A stretch of 64,000 bases of DNA. Source: Planoprotostelium fungivorum. Taxonomy: Eukaryota; Evosea; Variosea; Cavosteliida; Cavosteliaceae. Location of the stretch: the NCBI GenBank assembly GCA_003024175.1, contig MDYQ01000007.1:1-64000 (forward strand), in the 5' to 3' direction. Shown in pieces: positions 43,694-54,330 of this stretch (position 1 is the stretch's first letter; each line of letters starts with the position of its first letter). A program made the position numbers and the translations under genes. Under the pieces are notes generated by a model. That model did not search any database and was not told the origin of the DNA. It worked only from the letters and a program-made list of their open reading frames with translations.

Positions 43694-44912
43694 ATGGAGG
43701 AGACAGCAGAATGCCTTGCATTTATCGGGATAGGATGGATGGGCAGTGGTATGGTGAGAAGATCTCAAGGTATTCGATCGGTTCTAACTGTCCGATGAAT
43801 AGGCGATTAACCTTCAGAAGTCACTTGCAACGGAAGGTCGCCAACTATTGATTCATAATCGCACACGTACGAACGAGCAAGTGAGCTCACAGACCTAATG
43901 TGTCTTCGGGCAACTCATCCAACTCTTCAGGTGGAGGCAACTGAGAAGGCAGGAGCCAAATATGTTTCATTGGAAGAGATCGCCTCACAGGCGGACATCA
44001 TCATGACTTGTCTGGCAAACGACGATGCCGCAATGTCTGTATTCAACCAATTGCAGTCTTTCCTCGAGGCGAACGGCAGGAAGGGGATCATCTTTGCAGA
44101 GATGTCAACACTGAGTCCCAAGACGATCGAACAACTCAGTCAAATGGTCGAGCCAACTCACCACTTCACTTGTTGCCCCATCTTTGGTCCTCCCGCTGCA
44201 GCTGCTTCGGCCACTTTACTCGTTCTTCTCTCAGGAAGACAAGACATAAGGGAGAAGGTGTCACTTTTCTCTCATCCACCAGTCGAACATCACTAAATGC
44301 GTCAATTCAGTTACGATCCCTCTTTGTTCCCACGATCGGCAGAGCAGCATTAGATCTGGGTGAGGACATCACGAAAGCGTCCAAGATGAAGCTGGTGGGT
44401 AACTACTTCATCCTCAGTCTGCAGTCCATCATCGCCGAAGGTGAGAGCCATTCTGCGGTGAAGATCATTCTCTTCAGGTTTGACTTTGGGAGAAAAGTGT
44501 GGATTGGGAGAGGAACAAGTGGTCGACTATCTCGAAGCCTTCTTCCCCAACACAGGTGAGTGAAGATGTCCTTTTAATCTCCTCACTGTCTCTAGTTCTA
44601 CCCGTCTATGCCAAGAGAATGAACCGAAATGAATTCTTGGTGGATCCATCGACAGACAAGAAGGCACCCTTCGCCGTGTCGTTGGCCAGAAAAGGTTACA
44701 CCTCACCGTGCCTCCTCTGACTCGTTGTAGATGCGGGACACATACAAGAACTGGGACGAGAGTACAACTGCCCCCTTCAGGCGGTGGAATTGACGGATAA
44801 GAGATTGGCACAAGTGGCTGAGGAGCACAGTGACACTTGGGATGTCACCAGTGTCATCGTCCCCGTCAGAGAGGCATCCCAACTCCCCTACGAGAGAAAG
44901 AAGCAAGAGTGA
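43694..44912 (+). CDS. 3-hydroxyisobutyrate dehydrogenase-family oxidoreductase
   Basis: A beta-hydroxyacid dehydrogenase of the HIBADH/GLYR/6PGDH-like group, reducing or oxidising small hydroxyacids with NAD(P). The start METAECLAF with one further Glu (MEETAECLAF) leads into the Rossmann loop IGIGWMGSGM, spliced to AINLQKSLATEGRQLLIHNR. Then SQADIIMTCLANDDAAMSVF, GIIFAEMSTLSPKTIEQLSQ, CPIFGPPAAAASATLLVLLS, the catalytic Lys region LVGNYFILSLQSIIAEG, GLGEEQVVDYLEAFFPNT and FAVSLARKDAGHIQELGREY. It ends PYERKKQE. About 310 residues. The usual GGxxGA-type substrate loop appears as FGPPAAAA, so it is closer to the glyoxylate-reductase-like branch than to mitochondrial HIBADH; the substrate is unsure. 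Confidence 0.85.
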
Positions 44913-45011
44913 TGAAGCAACGTCTCACTTCTCTTCATCACTTCTCTTCATCACTCTACTGTTTATCTTCTCATTGTCATTCTCCTCTTCATGTAGTAAT
45001 CTCCTGTTGAT

Positions 45012-45780
45012 CTACCACTCTCCTCGGTGGGTGTCAGACACTTGATCTTCGACAGACTGACCCTTTCCCTTTACGTCTTTGACGATGAGGAGGGGACAGG
45101 GTGAACGCTCCAAGAGATATCGACTGACAGACCCCATCTTCTTCTTCTCCTCGCTCTGACTGCGATGACCCACTACGAGTTGTGTCGCATCGATCTGTCA
45201 GGAGTCAGAGGAATCGCAGTCACACATCAGAAGATGTTTGACCATCGTGCACCTGTTTCGTCTTCTCTGCGATAGCTTTAGCGATGTCTTTGTCGCCACC
45301 AGAATAGAAGATGGTCTCCAGTTGACAATGTTTCTGAATTCGATGAGGAGAGACGTAAGGAGAGGTTCACCTTCAGAGCGGCACATTTGTCAGCATAACG
45401 ACTCAATATCTTCAGAGACTCTGCCTTCTGTGGGTTGTCACCCTCAGCTGAAGCATGAACAATGTGAATGGTATCTGAAGAGGACGCCTGTTTAGATTAG
45501 CCTCTTGTTATCTTCTTCACCGACCTGCTTCGTCACAAATTGGAAGGCTCTGTCCGAAGTGCTGTCACCGTCTACGGCTAAGACGATGTTTCTTCGGTCC
45601 GAGTCGTCTACATCGTTTTGGTGCCTATGAACCCACGTCTAATGAGATTCATCACTTCTCACTCTCATAGGTCCACGTATGATTGATTAGTCACACCTTC
45701 ATTTGATTCTTCAGTGGTTCTGCCAGACTCATCTTGTGCTCTTCATGTGCAACGGTCTGAGAAGATGCCTTGTCGCTCAT
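45012..45780 (-). CDS. Universal stress protein (UspA family)
   Basis: Small nucleotide-binding stress protein. Start MSDKASSQTVAHEEHKMSLA at 45780. The Usp fold begins RRNIVLAVDGDSTSDRAFQF and continues DTIHIVHASAEGDNPQKAES, LKILSRYADKCAALK and TIFYSGGDKDIAKAIAEKTK. The nucleotide loop reads IDATQLVVGHRSQSEEKKKM, then GSVSRYLLERSPCPLLIVKD, matching the G-x2-G-x9-G(S/T) pattern loosely. It ends DTHRGEW. About 200 residues. It shares a 155-base divergent promoter with the anthranilate synthase gene at 45936 and is convergent with the dehydrogenase to its left. Confidence 0.85.
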
Positions 45781-45935
45781 TGTATATGTAGAGTGGATAC
45801 GTTGCGTGTTAATGATGTTGTCTGGTTTGTATACAAATTGAAATTTCGTATCTGTCTACAAGGAGATGACACGCAAGTTTGAGATTTTCCTTGAGAACGT
45901 TCAGAATCCCACGAATTAGCTCAAAAAAAAGAAGC

Positions 45936-48799
45936 ATGGGTGGCGATATGCACATCAGTCCTACTGTGGAACAGCTGTTGCTTATCAGAAAGGATTTGAG
46001 CCTTGAGAAAGGTAACATCATCCCACTCGTCTTCGATGTATCATCCGATCTGCCCGACCCCTGTGAGAGGTGTGAACACTCGCTCGAAACATACTGAACG
46101 CTGGCACCTAGTTACCTGAAGTTACGCCAAGAAGGCAAAGAGTCCTTCTTGTTGGAGTCAGCGGAGGCCGTACTGGAGTCGAAGGGAAGAGCCAACATGG
46201 TCTATTCCATCGTGTGCACAGACTCTTACCTCTCTGTGGCGGTAGCTGATCCACTCCAACCTTCTGGTCCTCAGGGTGAGTCATGTGAGGGAAGCTCGAT
46301 TGAGAGAGAGTAGGAGACCCAGTCAAGCACATCGAAGACACACTCAGAGGCATGAAGGTGCCTAAACAGTTCAGTCTGACACCCGATGTTCTGAACGGAG
46401 GTGCATTGGGTTACATCGGTTACGATGCCGTTCGCTTCTTCGAACCAAAGATCGCTCAGTTCTATCCCCTACAGGACGTTCTCTCTATCCCAGAAGCCAT
46501 GTTCTCACTATGCACGACTTTTGTTCATTACGATCACACTGAGAAGAAGAACCGAATCGTAGTCTTGTGCCCTCTGGTGAGAAGACCACACTGAGATGCA
46601 TGATGAAGCATCTCATCGGTGACAGTCTGGATACGAAGAAGAGGACATTCGAAGAAGTTATGAGGTGGCGAGGGAGAAGATAGAGAAAGTGTACGAAAGA
46701 TTGACGGACGGAGAGCCAGTGGAGGAGCCCAGAGACGAAGGAGAGGAGAAGAACGGTCCAGGTGTATCCAACATCGGTCAGTCTGGATACGAGGTAAGAT
46801 CTACACGGATTCTATTCACTTCAGAGCTGATGGGGTTCAGGGTTTCGTGACAAAGTTGAAGGAGCACATTGTAGACGGAGACATCATCCAATGTGTGCCA
46901 TCGCAGAGAGTGAAGAGACCGACGAGCATCCACCCATATCACATCTACCGTGAGCTCAGAACGTTGAATCCATCGAGGTACATGTTCTTCGCCGATCTAC
47001 TTCGTTTCCACCTCGTCGGCTCCTCCCCAGAATTACTCGTCAAGGTGAACGAGAATCGAATGAAATTTCATCGAGATCTCATCGATGTTTAACGGAACGA
47101 AAGGTGACCGATGGGGAAGTGGTGAATCACCCCATCGCTGGAACACGGATGAGAGGCAGCACCATCGAAGAGGATGAGAGACTGTCTAAGGACCTGTTGA
47201 CCGATGAGAAGGAGAAGGCAGAACACATCATGCTCGTCGATCTGGGACGTAACGATGTGAACCGTGTGGCACAACCACTGAGTACCAAGGTGAGACGTCA
47301 CGTGATGAATGTCTGAGTGTGATAGGTCACGTCACTGATGAGGATCGAGAGATACAGTCACGTGATGCACATCGTGTCGGAGGTGAAGGGAAGGCTGAGG
47401 GAGGATATGACGGGGTACCACGCCTTCCGTTCCATTTTTCCCGCCGGAACTGTATCTGGGGCACCGAAGATCAAGGTACTCATGAATATCCATCACACGA
47501 TCTGAAAGAAGACAGGCCATGGAGCTCATCTCTAAATTGGAGAAGGAGAAGAGGGGTGTCTATGCAGGTGCCTTTGGCGTCTTCTCTCTCAACGGAAACG
47601 TCGACACGTGTATCGCACTGAGAACGATTCTGATCAAGGATTCTATCGCATATCTACAGGCGGGTGGAGGTGAGATGAATGGTGAAACTTCTTCTGAAGG
47701 GATAGGTATCGTCTATGACTCGGTTCAATACGATGAGTACATGGAGACGGTCAACAAGATGGCAGCCACGGCTAAGGTGAGTGTGAATGTGTTTCTGTTC
47801 GATGATTCATTCACGATGTGTGTTGATGGATGCAGTCGATCGATATGGCAGAGGCAAACAGAAGAGTTCGGAGAGAAGGAAAGAAGGTGCAGAGTGTGGA
47901 TGCACAATGGATCTCTCACTGGAACCATTTCACGACATCATGCAACCGATCATCACCCAGTGTGTCTCAATCCCTTCCCACATCCATCGTGGTAGGTATC
48001 AACCATCGATGAGTGAATGACTGTCGATCAGGCATCGAGCGAGCAGAAGGGCAATCGACTTTTGATGATCGATAACTATGACAGTTTCACTTACAACTTG
48101 TATCAGTACCTCTGTCAGTTGGGACAAGAGGTGGATGGCATGCAGTGTTGACATCTCTCTGACGTCACCAAGGTCACGGTGATCAGGAACGACAAGATCA
48201 GCCTGGAAGATTGCATTCAAATGAAACCCGATCGAATCGTCATCTCTCCCGGACCCAGCTGGCCGAAAGATGCAGGAATCTCATCCGATGTCATCCGTCA
48301 CTTCTCTGGAAAGATTCCCGTGTTAGGTGGGTGATGTGAATGACATCCATCAACGATTGATCTTGTACAAGGGGTATGCCTCGGACACGAATGTATGATC
48401 GAGGTGAGATCACACGATGTGATACATGAATTAGGATGCATCTGTGACGATCATATGCTGATAGACGAACAGGTGTTTGGGGGAAGGATCGAACACTGCG
48501 GTGAAGTGGTGCATGGAAAGACCTCTGCCATCAAGCACGATGGAAAGGGAGTCTATCAGGGCCTCCCTCAATCTGTTCCTGTGATTCGGTATCACTCTCT
48601 AGCTGCACCGCTCAGCTCCATCGAGGGAACACCGCTTATCGCTACGTCCTTCACAGAGAATGGGATCATCATGGGTGTCAGACACAACAAGTACACGGTA
48701 GAAGGTGTTCAATATCATCCAGAGTCCATCAAGACCGATTTTGGCATGGAGATGCTCAAGAACTTTCTCCAATTTGAGGGAGGAGAATGGAAGCAATAG
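45936..48799 (+). CDS. Anthranilate synthase, fused TrpE-TrpG
   Basis: Makes anthranilate from chorismate and glutamine, the first step of tryptophan synthesis. Component I comes first: start [20 protein letters not shown], then [105 protein letters not shown] and QAGGGIVYDS. The PIAGT motif has Ala, as in anthranilate synthase; aminodeoxychorismate synthase has Lys there. A phase-0 intron joins PTSIV to [20 protein letters not shown], the glutamine amidotransferase domain, with the nucleophile in [11 protein letters not shown] and the His-Glu pair in GVQYHPESI. It ends GGEWKQ. About 830 residues. I see no stop or second ATG-led gene between domains, so it is one polypeptide. Confidence 0.88.
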
Positions 48800-49037
48800 A
48801 CATTCATGGTTCTATAAATTGATCCACTTATTGAATGTTTTTCGTATTCGATCTTGGTTGATCTCCCACCGTTATGGGACAACCGTATACGTCATCCTTA
48901 TGGGAGGGGGCTAGTGTCATGATGACTGGAAAGGTAGGAGCGACGGAAAAAGTTGTGGTGTGAGTTGAACACTCGTGGGTGCTTGTTTTGCAAGCGATCG
49001 TTCAGCTGCTGCTGCTCGGCTACTCCAGAGGAAGACA

Positions 49038-49951
49038 ATGAAGCTCACCCAGAGCAAGCACAATGTCCTCAGACGAAGGCCCCCCCCAAATCAGTGCTGC
49101 GTTCGTCTGAATGCGGATCCAGAGTCAAGGACAACGCTTAAGTCCCTCCCACTACTAATTTCGCCCTCTTCAATTATTACAACACCATCGCCCTGTCACA
49201 GCGGCACCGTCATCGTGGAGTACCGTGCACGCAATCTCATCGAAGGACGTGGTATCATCGACCTCCTACCTCAACATACGGGAAAGGCAGGCCATCGCGT
49301 GCGTGTGCTGCCCGATCTTGGGAGTTCCAAGCGGTGTGTCACCCTTCAGCTTCGTTCGTCAGACCTGAACGGCGTGATACCCCATGGCTCTTGCAAGGAA
49401 CAATTCACCTTCAAAGGAAAAGATAGAGAGGCGACAACCGTCAGCGATGTCGTCCATTTCAAGAAGATACCTGAGACCGACTCCATCCACGTCCATTTCA
49501 GCAGACCAAAACTCGACATTGGCATCACCGACGAGCTCGGCAGCTACCGATGCGTTCTTATAGACGCCAAAAGGGACGAGATATGTTCTTTCGAGAGCCC
49601 ACCAGGCAGTCTCGTCTTTAATAGACACATGGATCCCAAAATGAGTCCCTCTTCACCGCGTATTTCATTTATACCCTCAGGCAGCCAGGATGAATCGATC
49701 TATATGGACATCTGGGACAACCTATTGGGCGTCTTGCCGAATGGCTTCTTAGAAGAACTTCAGAGAGTCTATGAAGAGAATGGACCCCATACAAACGAGG
49801 TACGTCGTCATTGGCACTTCAGGTTGTAACATGGCTCAGAACTTCACCGATCCAATCCTCAGAAGAGAAGGCAAGAAGAGAAGATGGCACGAGGACCGCG
49901 GGGGATCAAAACCTCCTCCAAGAGACAGAGAGTACAAGAGCGGTCGAATGA
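49038..49951 (+). CDS. Unrecognised protein of ~290 residues
   Basis: A long open frame from ATG 49038 (MKLTQSKHNVLRRRPPPNQC) through VEYRARNLIEGRGIIDLLPQ, RVLPDLGSSKRCVTLQLRSS, DSIHVHFSRPKLDIGITDEL and IYMDIWDNLLGVLPNGFLEE. A short 23-nt GT-AG gap would add VVTWLRTSPIQSSEEKARRE up to the stop at 49951. The middle looks like a beta-rich domain. No family recognised. Alternative starts exist (an ATG at 49053 in another frame with a long intron). A second open frame from 49830 (MAQNFTDPILRREGKKRRWH) is also protein-like, so the 3' end is unsure. Confidence 0.5.
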
Positions 49952-50191
49952 GAGAGGTGATCTCATGTGTCTCCATCCGAACGTTCTTTATTCCTTGTGG
50001 ATACATTCGTTGTCTACCTCTACTTGGTGAGTACCAGAGTTTCTTTCTTCACACGATGCCACCGGAATTATTATTATGCAAGCTTACCGTGGATGCACAA
50101 AACTGGAACTACGAAAGCGCGGAATTTTGCGCGCAAATGATTTGGTTTTTCTGGTTTGTGACATCTTGAATACTTCCGGAAAAAGAGCAAG

Positions 50192-53100
50192 ATGAGGGCG
50201 CACAGCGGGCTGCTTCTTTCTCTGATCTTCGTGGTTCTGGCCTGTGACGTTTATGTGGATCCTCTGGATGGTGGTGATACAGCAGGGTGTGGAGCAGAAG
50301 AGACTCCTTGCAAAACGATCGCCTCCTTCACTTCTGTCTGTTTGGCTGTGGGAAATTATACCTTAGAGACGGTTCCCTTGAACATCACTAAATGGAAGAG
50401 GATTAACGATACATCAAATGAAGAGGTTAGCTGTGGATCTCTGACGAAAAATCTCAAGAAATTATTAGATTCTGTCGATATATTGCACACCTACGAGCGG
50501 TGGGTGGCAGATCATTAAGACGAATCAATCCATCTCTTGGACTGATATTTCCTTTCACGGCTGCACCCGTGATTGGGAGTTCAACCAACAATATAACGTC
50601 CAAATTGAGCGAGTCACTTTCATTGATTCCTACTTATTTCTTGTGAGACTATTCCGTCACATCCGTCGGCTGATCCTCTCAGGATGACACTAAAGAAGTA
50701 AACGGTTCCTCCTTCGTATTATCGAACAACACATTGATCAACAGCGTAATCCAACTCGGCGACCTCCATACTGATCTCTTTGGACGGCTGAAAATCCACC
50801 AGAATCTCCTTCGTGGCAGTTCAATCACGGCAGATTTCATCTCCAAAGTGAATCCCAACATAGAGATCGTAAAGAACCAGTTTGTGGGACGAGAGGGACT
50901 CATCCGCACCTCTTTCAACACCGAGATGATCACCGATAACGAAGACGTGATGTCCACAGATATCTCTGTGATGAGTAATAGTGGAAACGGAAGCATACTG
51001 CTACAGAGGGAGATTGGACCTATGACCGCCCAGAGTACATCACCTCAGGGATCCTTCTCGATCTCCATGTGGAAAAACAACGTCAACCGTCTATCTGTTC
51101 AGTATGAGCACAAAAAGGAACGCTCCTTCGCTAGCGTCTCCCTCTTTCTCAACATCGTGAGAGAAGTCACCGTCTCCCTCAACTGTCACCAAGTGAATCT
51201 GGACGTTTATTTCAGCCAATTGTCTCTCCTGTCGTTTGAGGTGAAGACTATGAACCCAACACCGTTGACCTCTTCAGGGCACAAACATAGTGTATTGGAC
51301 CTCTGATATGTTATCCAACCAGATCCACCGCCTGGTGTATTCCATAGGTCTATCCTCCACCTCTGCTTTTTCTCAGATGTTCCTGAACAAAAACGATCTC
51401 CAGACGGTGTCTCTTGACTTTCAGATGCCCCGTCAAACCGGTGGAACCTTTGCAATCGATATCAAAGAGAACAGATGGACCGAAGGTGGAAACACATCGG
51501 CTCTATCCATCGAAGGTACAAACGCTGCCACAATCAACGTGACCAACAACAACATCACCGGTCAATACTTCTCTTCTTCTGGTGGAGGTGGGTTGAATCA
51601 GAGACGTTGTGATGAACATCTCCAGGGATCAGGATCCATTACGTCAGGGCTTCTGATATCATCATCTCTCATAATCGGTGAGGGACAGAAGAGAATGGAG
51701 GCTGATCATGGAAGGATCGAGAATTGTAGAGCTCTGACTGGAGCTGGTATATCCATCCTGAGCTCCACCAGCAACATCACCATCCAATCGAACGAGTTGA
51801 ACAACAATGTGGCAAGCATCTCCTCTGGTGCACTGAATATACTGGGAGACCAAGTGAGGAGCATCACTGTGACTCAGTGCACTATGGATAAGAATTTTGC
51901 TCCCCACGCTTCTGCCTTCGACATCGCTTACGCCGATCTCGTTCAGGTCAGTAGACATCCGATGACAATTCATTTGACTGTTCTGTGATTGACGTTAACA
52001 GATTCATGACAACATCATCCTTGTGAACGACAGCGCCAGCATGGACGATACTGTGGCTGTCAGCATGAAGCAGTTCAGCCTTCAGAATAGTGTCTATTGT
52101 CCTACACAACTCCGACTGGAGCTCAATACATCTGGCTACAGCTGTGCACCTTGTATGGGTGACAGCTATATTTTGGGCACTGGACAGCTGCATGATGGGG
52201 AGACCAAAGACACACAATGCCAACCTTGTTCTGCCCATTTGGACTGTTCTGAAAGAATTCCAAAGGTGAGCTCGTTTCATCCTTCTCCTTTTCTATCAGT
52301 ACCTCATGTAGTACGCTGACAGAGAGTAGGGTGACGCCAACTACTGGTGCACAGAGTTGTCTGACCACAAGATCAAATGCTACGATTGCCCAGATGGATA
52401 CTGCAAGGAGAGGGCTCATCCCTGGGACGACAACTGTGCCGCTGGGAGAACAGGAAAGTTGTGCGGAGAATGTGATGCAGATCACAGGCTCAGCATCTTA
52501 TCTTCTGCCTGCATCCACAAGGATCGGTGTATGAGAGGATTCATCACCCCTATCATATTGGCTCCCTTCGTCTACTTTGTCATCTTCAGTCTGCTCCCTG
52601 TAGGTGATGGATCTACACTGAAATCAACATCTTTCTTCTTACAGACGCTACCACTTCTCCGTGAGTCCGAACATCTTGTCATCTCGAGTTGAAAAGTGCA
52701 GTCAAGCCCAATCATCTCCGGGGGATGAAGGGCCTCCTTGCATTTGCTGCCAGTCCAGGAGGTGGTGATGGTGGACCCACTGGATGGGGGATCTGCATCG
52801 GAGAGTTAGACTATGTCCAGAGGCAACTGATGATGCTGTACATACCCGTTGCTACGGTCATCATCTTTGCAATCGCTTTTGCTGGAGCTGGTTTGTACTA
52901 TCGACTACAGAAGAAGGAGGAAGACGTTCATTTCCCCCTGTTAGACGATGATGCCAACGAGGTGTATGTAGAGAAGACAATCAAACGCAGCATCTACAGC
53001 AGATTTGGAGTGGGATTGGTCACAGCATATCTGTTGGTCTACGGAGGTATTACATCGATCTGTCTCAAGCTTCTCTTCTGCATAGAGGTGGGTTTCTTCA

Positions 53101-53905
53101 TCACTACAACAATGTGATGGAGAGAAAGATCGAAGAGAGTGATACACCAGTGCTGTATAATGCAGGGACCATCAAGTGCAGTGGTCCATGGAGGATTGTG
53201 CTTATAGTTGCTTCTGCGACTGTCCTCCTTCCATCACCCTTCATCATTCTTTTAATCAGGTGATTGATGCTCTGCAATTGACGCACACCGTTGACTAATG
53301 AGATAGATGGAAGATCAAAGGGAGGAAAGAACAGACATGCAGAGACATACGGATGATACTGGATGGTTGCTATCGTCATGGTTGCAAGTGAGACTAAATT
53401 TTCTGATTTGAATTTATCCTCCCAAAGAAATGACAAAGAATAGGTATTGGGAGAGTCTATACCTGATACGGAAACTGATGATCTCCATTGTATATGTTTT
53501 TGGCGCTTACTCCAACTGGTGAGGTCCTCATCAGTCATTAATTAAGACTTATAGGGCACCGATGATGATGCGTCTGATTCTTGTCACAACACTTGTGTCT
53601 CATATGGCAATTCGACCTTTCAAAACTATGGAGGAAGAGATCTTAGAAACTGTCTATCTGATATCCCTCACTATTTTAACCACTTTGGGTGAAGTAAATC
53701 AAACAGTTGGTATTCTGGTCATTGAGGTGATTAATTATGATTGTGTGGAGACTGACCTCATCAGATCCTTTGCATAGCCATCCCTCTTGGACTTCTAAGT
53801 GGGATTTTACTGAGGAAAGCAGTACTTTTGGGAAAAAGGAAGATAGCTAAATGGAGAAGCGAGACACCCAAAGAGCAACCGGATTATCTGGCAATGATAA
53901 ATTGA
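50192..53905 (+). CDS. Large secreted/multi-pass surface protein: beta-helix, Cys-rich, seven or so TM
   Basis: A signal peptide (MRAHSGLLLSLIFVVLACDV) is followed by DPLDGGDTAGCGAEETPCKT, typical of right-handed beta-helix (pectin-lyase-like, POMP-type) proteins. A long region of short beta coils has repeated Asn-rich turns (VKNQFVGREG, TNNNITGQYF, SNITIQSNELNNN). Then comes a Cys-rich EGF-like part: CAPCMGDSYILGTGQ, CPDGYC, CAAGRTGKLCGEC. The C-terminus has several membrane helices: FITPIILAPFVYFVIFSLLP, MLYIPVATVIIFAIAFAGAG, GVGLVTAYLLVYGGITSICL, IVLIVASATVLLPSPFIILL, MMRLILVTTLVSHMAI and LCIAIPLGLLSGILL. It ends EQPDYLAMIN. Over 1,000 residues. It is probably a cell-surface sensor or adhesion protein; function not shown. 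Confidence 0.75.
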
Positions 53906-54330
53906 TGGGACTGAGTTTGACGATGGTATGTGGACAACACCCTGGGTGACAAAACTGTAAGTGTTTGGTGTAGGGATCCATACGTAAGGGTAACTCATCC
54001 ATTGGGAGCTAGCAGATTTGCTTCTGGAAGGTTGTGTGAAATTTGTTCAAAGGTTACAACGATGACAGTAGCGCGCAGTGTGGGAGTGGAAGAGACATTA
54101 GGATGATAGAAGCGCTCCAAATGTAGGTCATGGGACTCTTTCCTTCGGATTTGTCTGTTTATCTCATTTTCAGAAAATTTTGATTGTGTGCTTGGCCAGA
54201 TGTAGAGGAGCATAAGGACTAATTGAGGTGAGCAGGGCATGTTTCCTCCATCTCATCCAATAAGATTGTCATATTATCCTGTTTCTATCAATTCGCTTTC
54301 TTGGTTGATCAATTCACCTTTTGTTGTGGT
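53906..54330. other. Convergent 3' intergenic region
   Basis: Lies between the stop codons of the surface protein (plus) and the polymerase (minus). A minus-strand ATG frame at 53995-54240 (MPCSPQLVLMLLYIWPSTQS...) is open for 81 codons and could be a small gene, but has no recognisable motif. No RNA gene is visible. Confidence 0.35.

Noticed and set aside
47332-48220. A possible stop between the TrpE and TrpG parts that would make two genes.
   Set aside because: A normal 40-nt intron in phase 0 removes it, and no ATG-led separate start for the amidotransferase is needed.
48975-49040. An upstream GTG/TTG-type extension of the unknown gene at 49038.
   Set aside because: Non-ATG start is not expected in this host, and the added residues are Ala/Cys-rich with no support.
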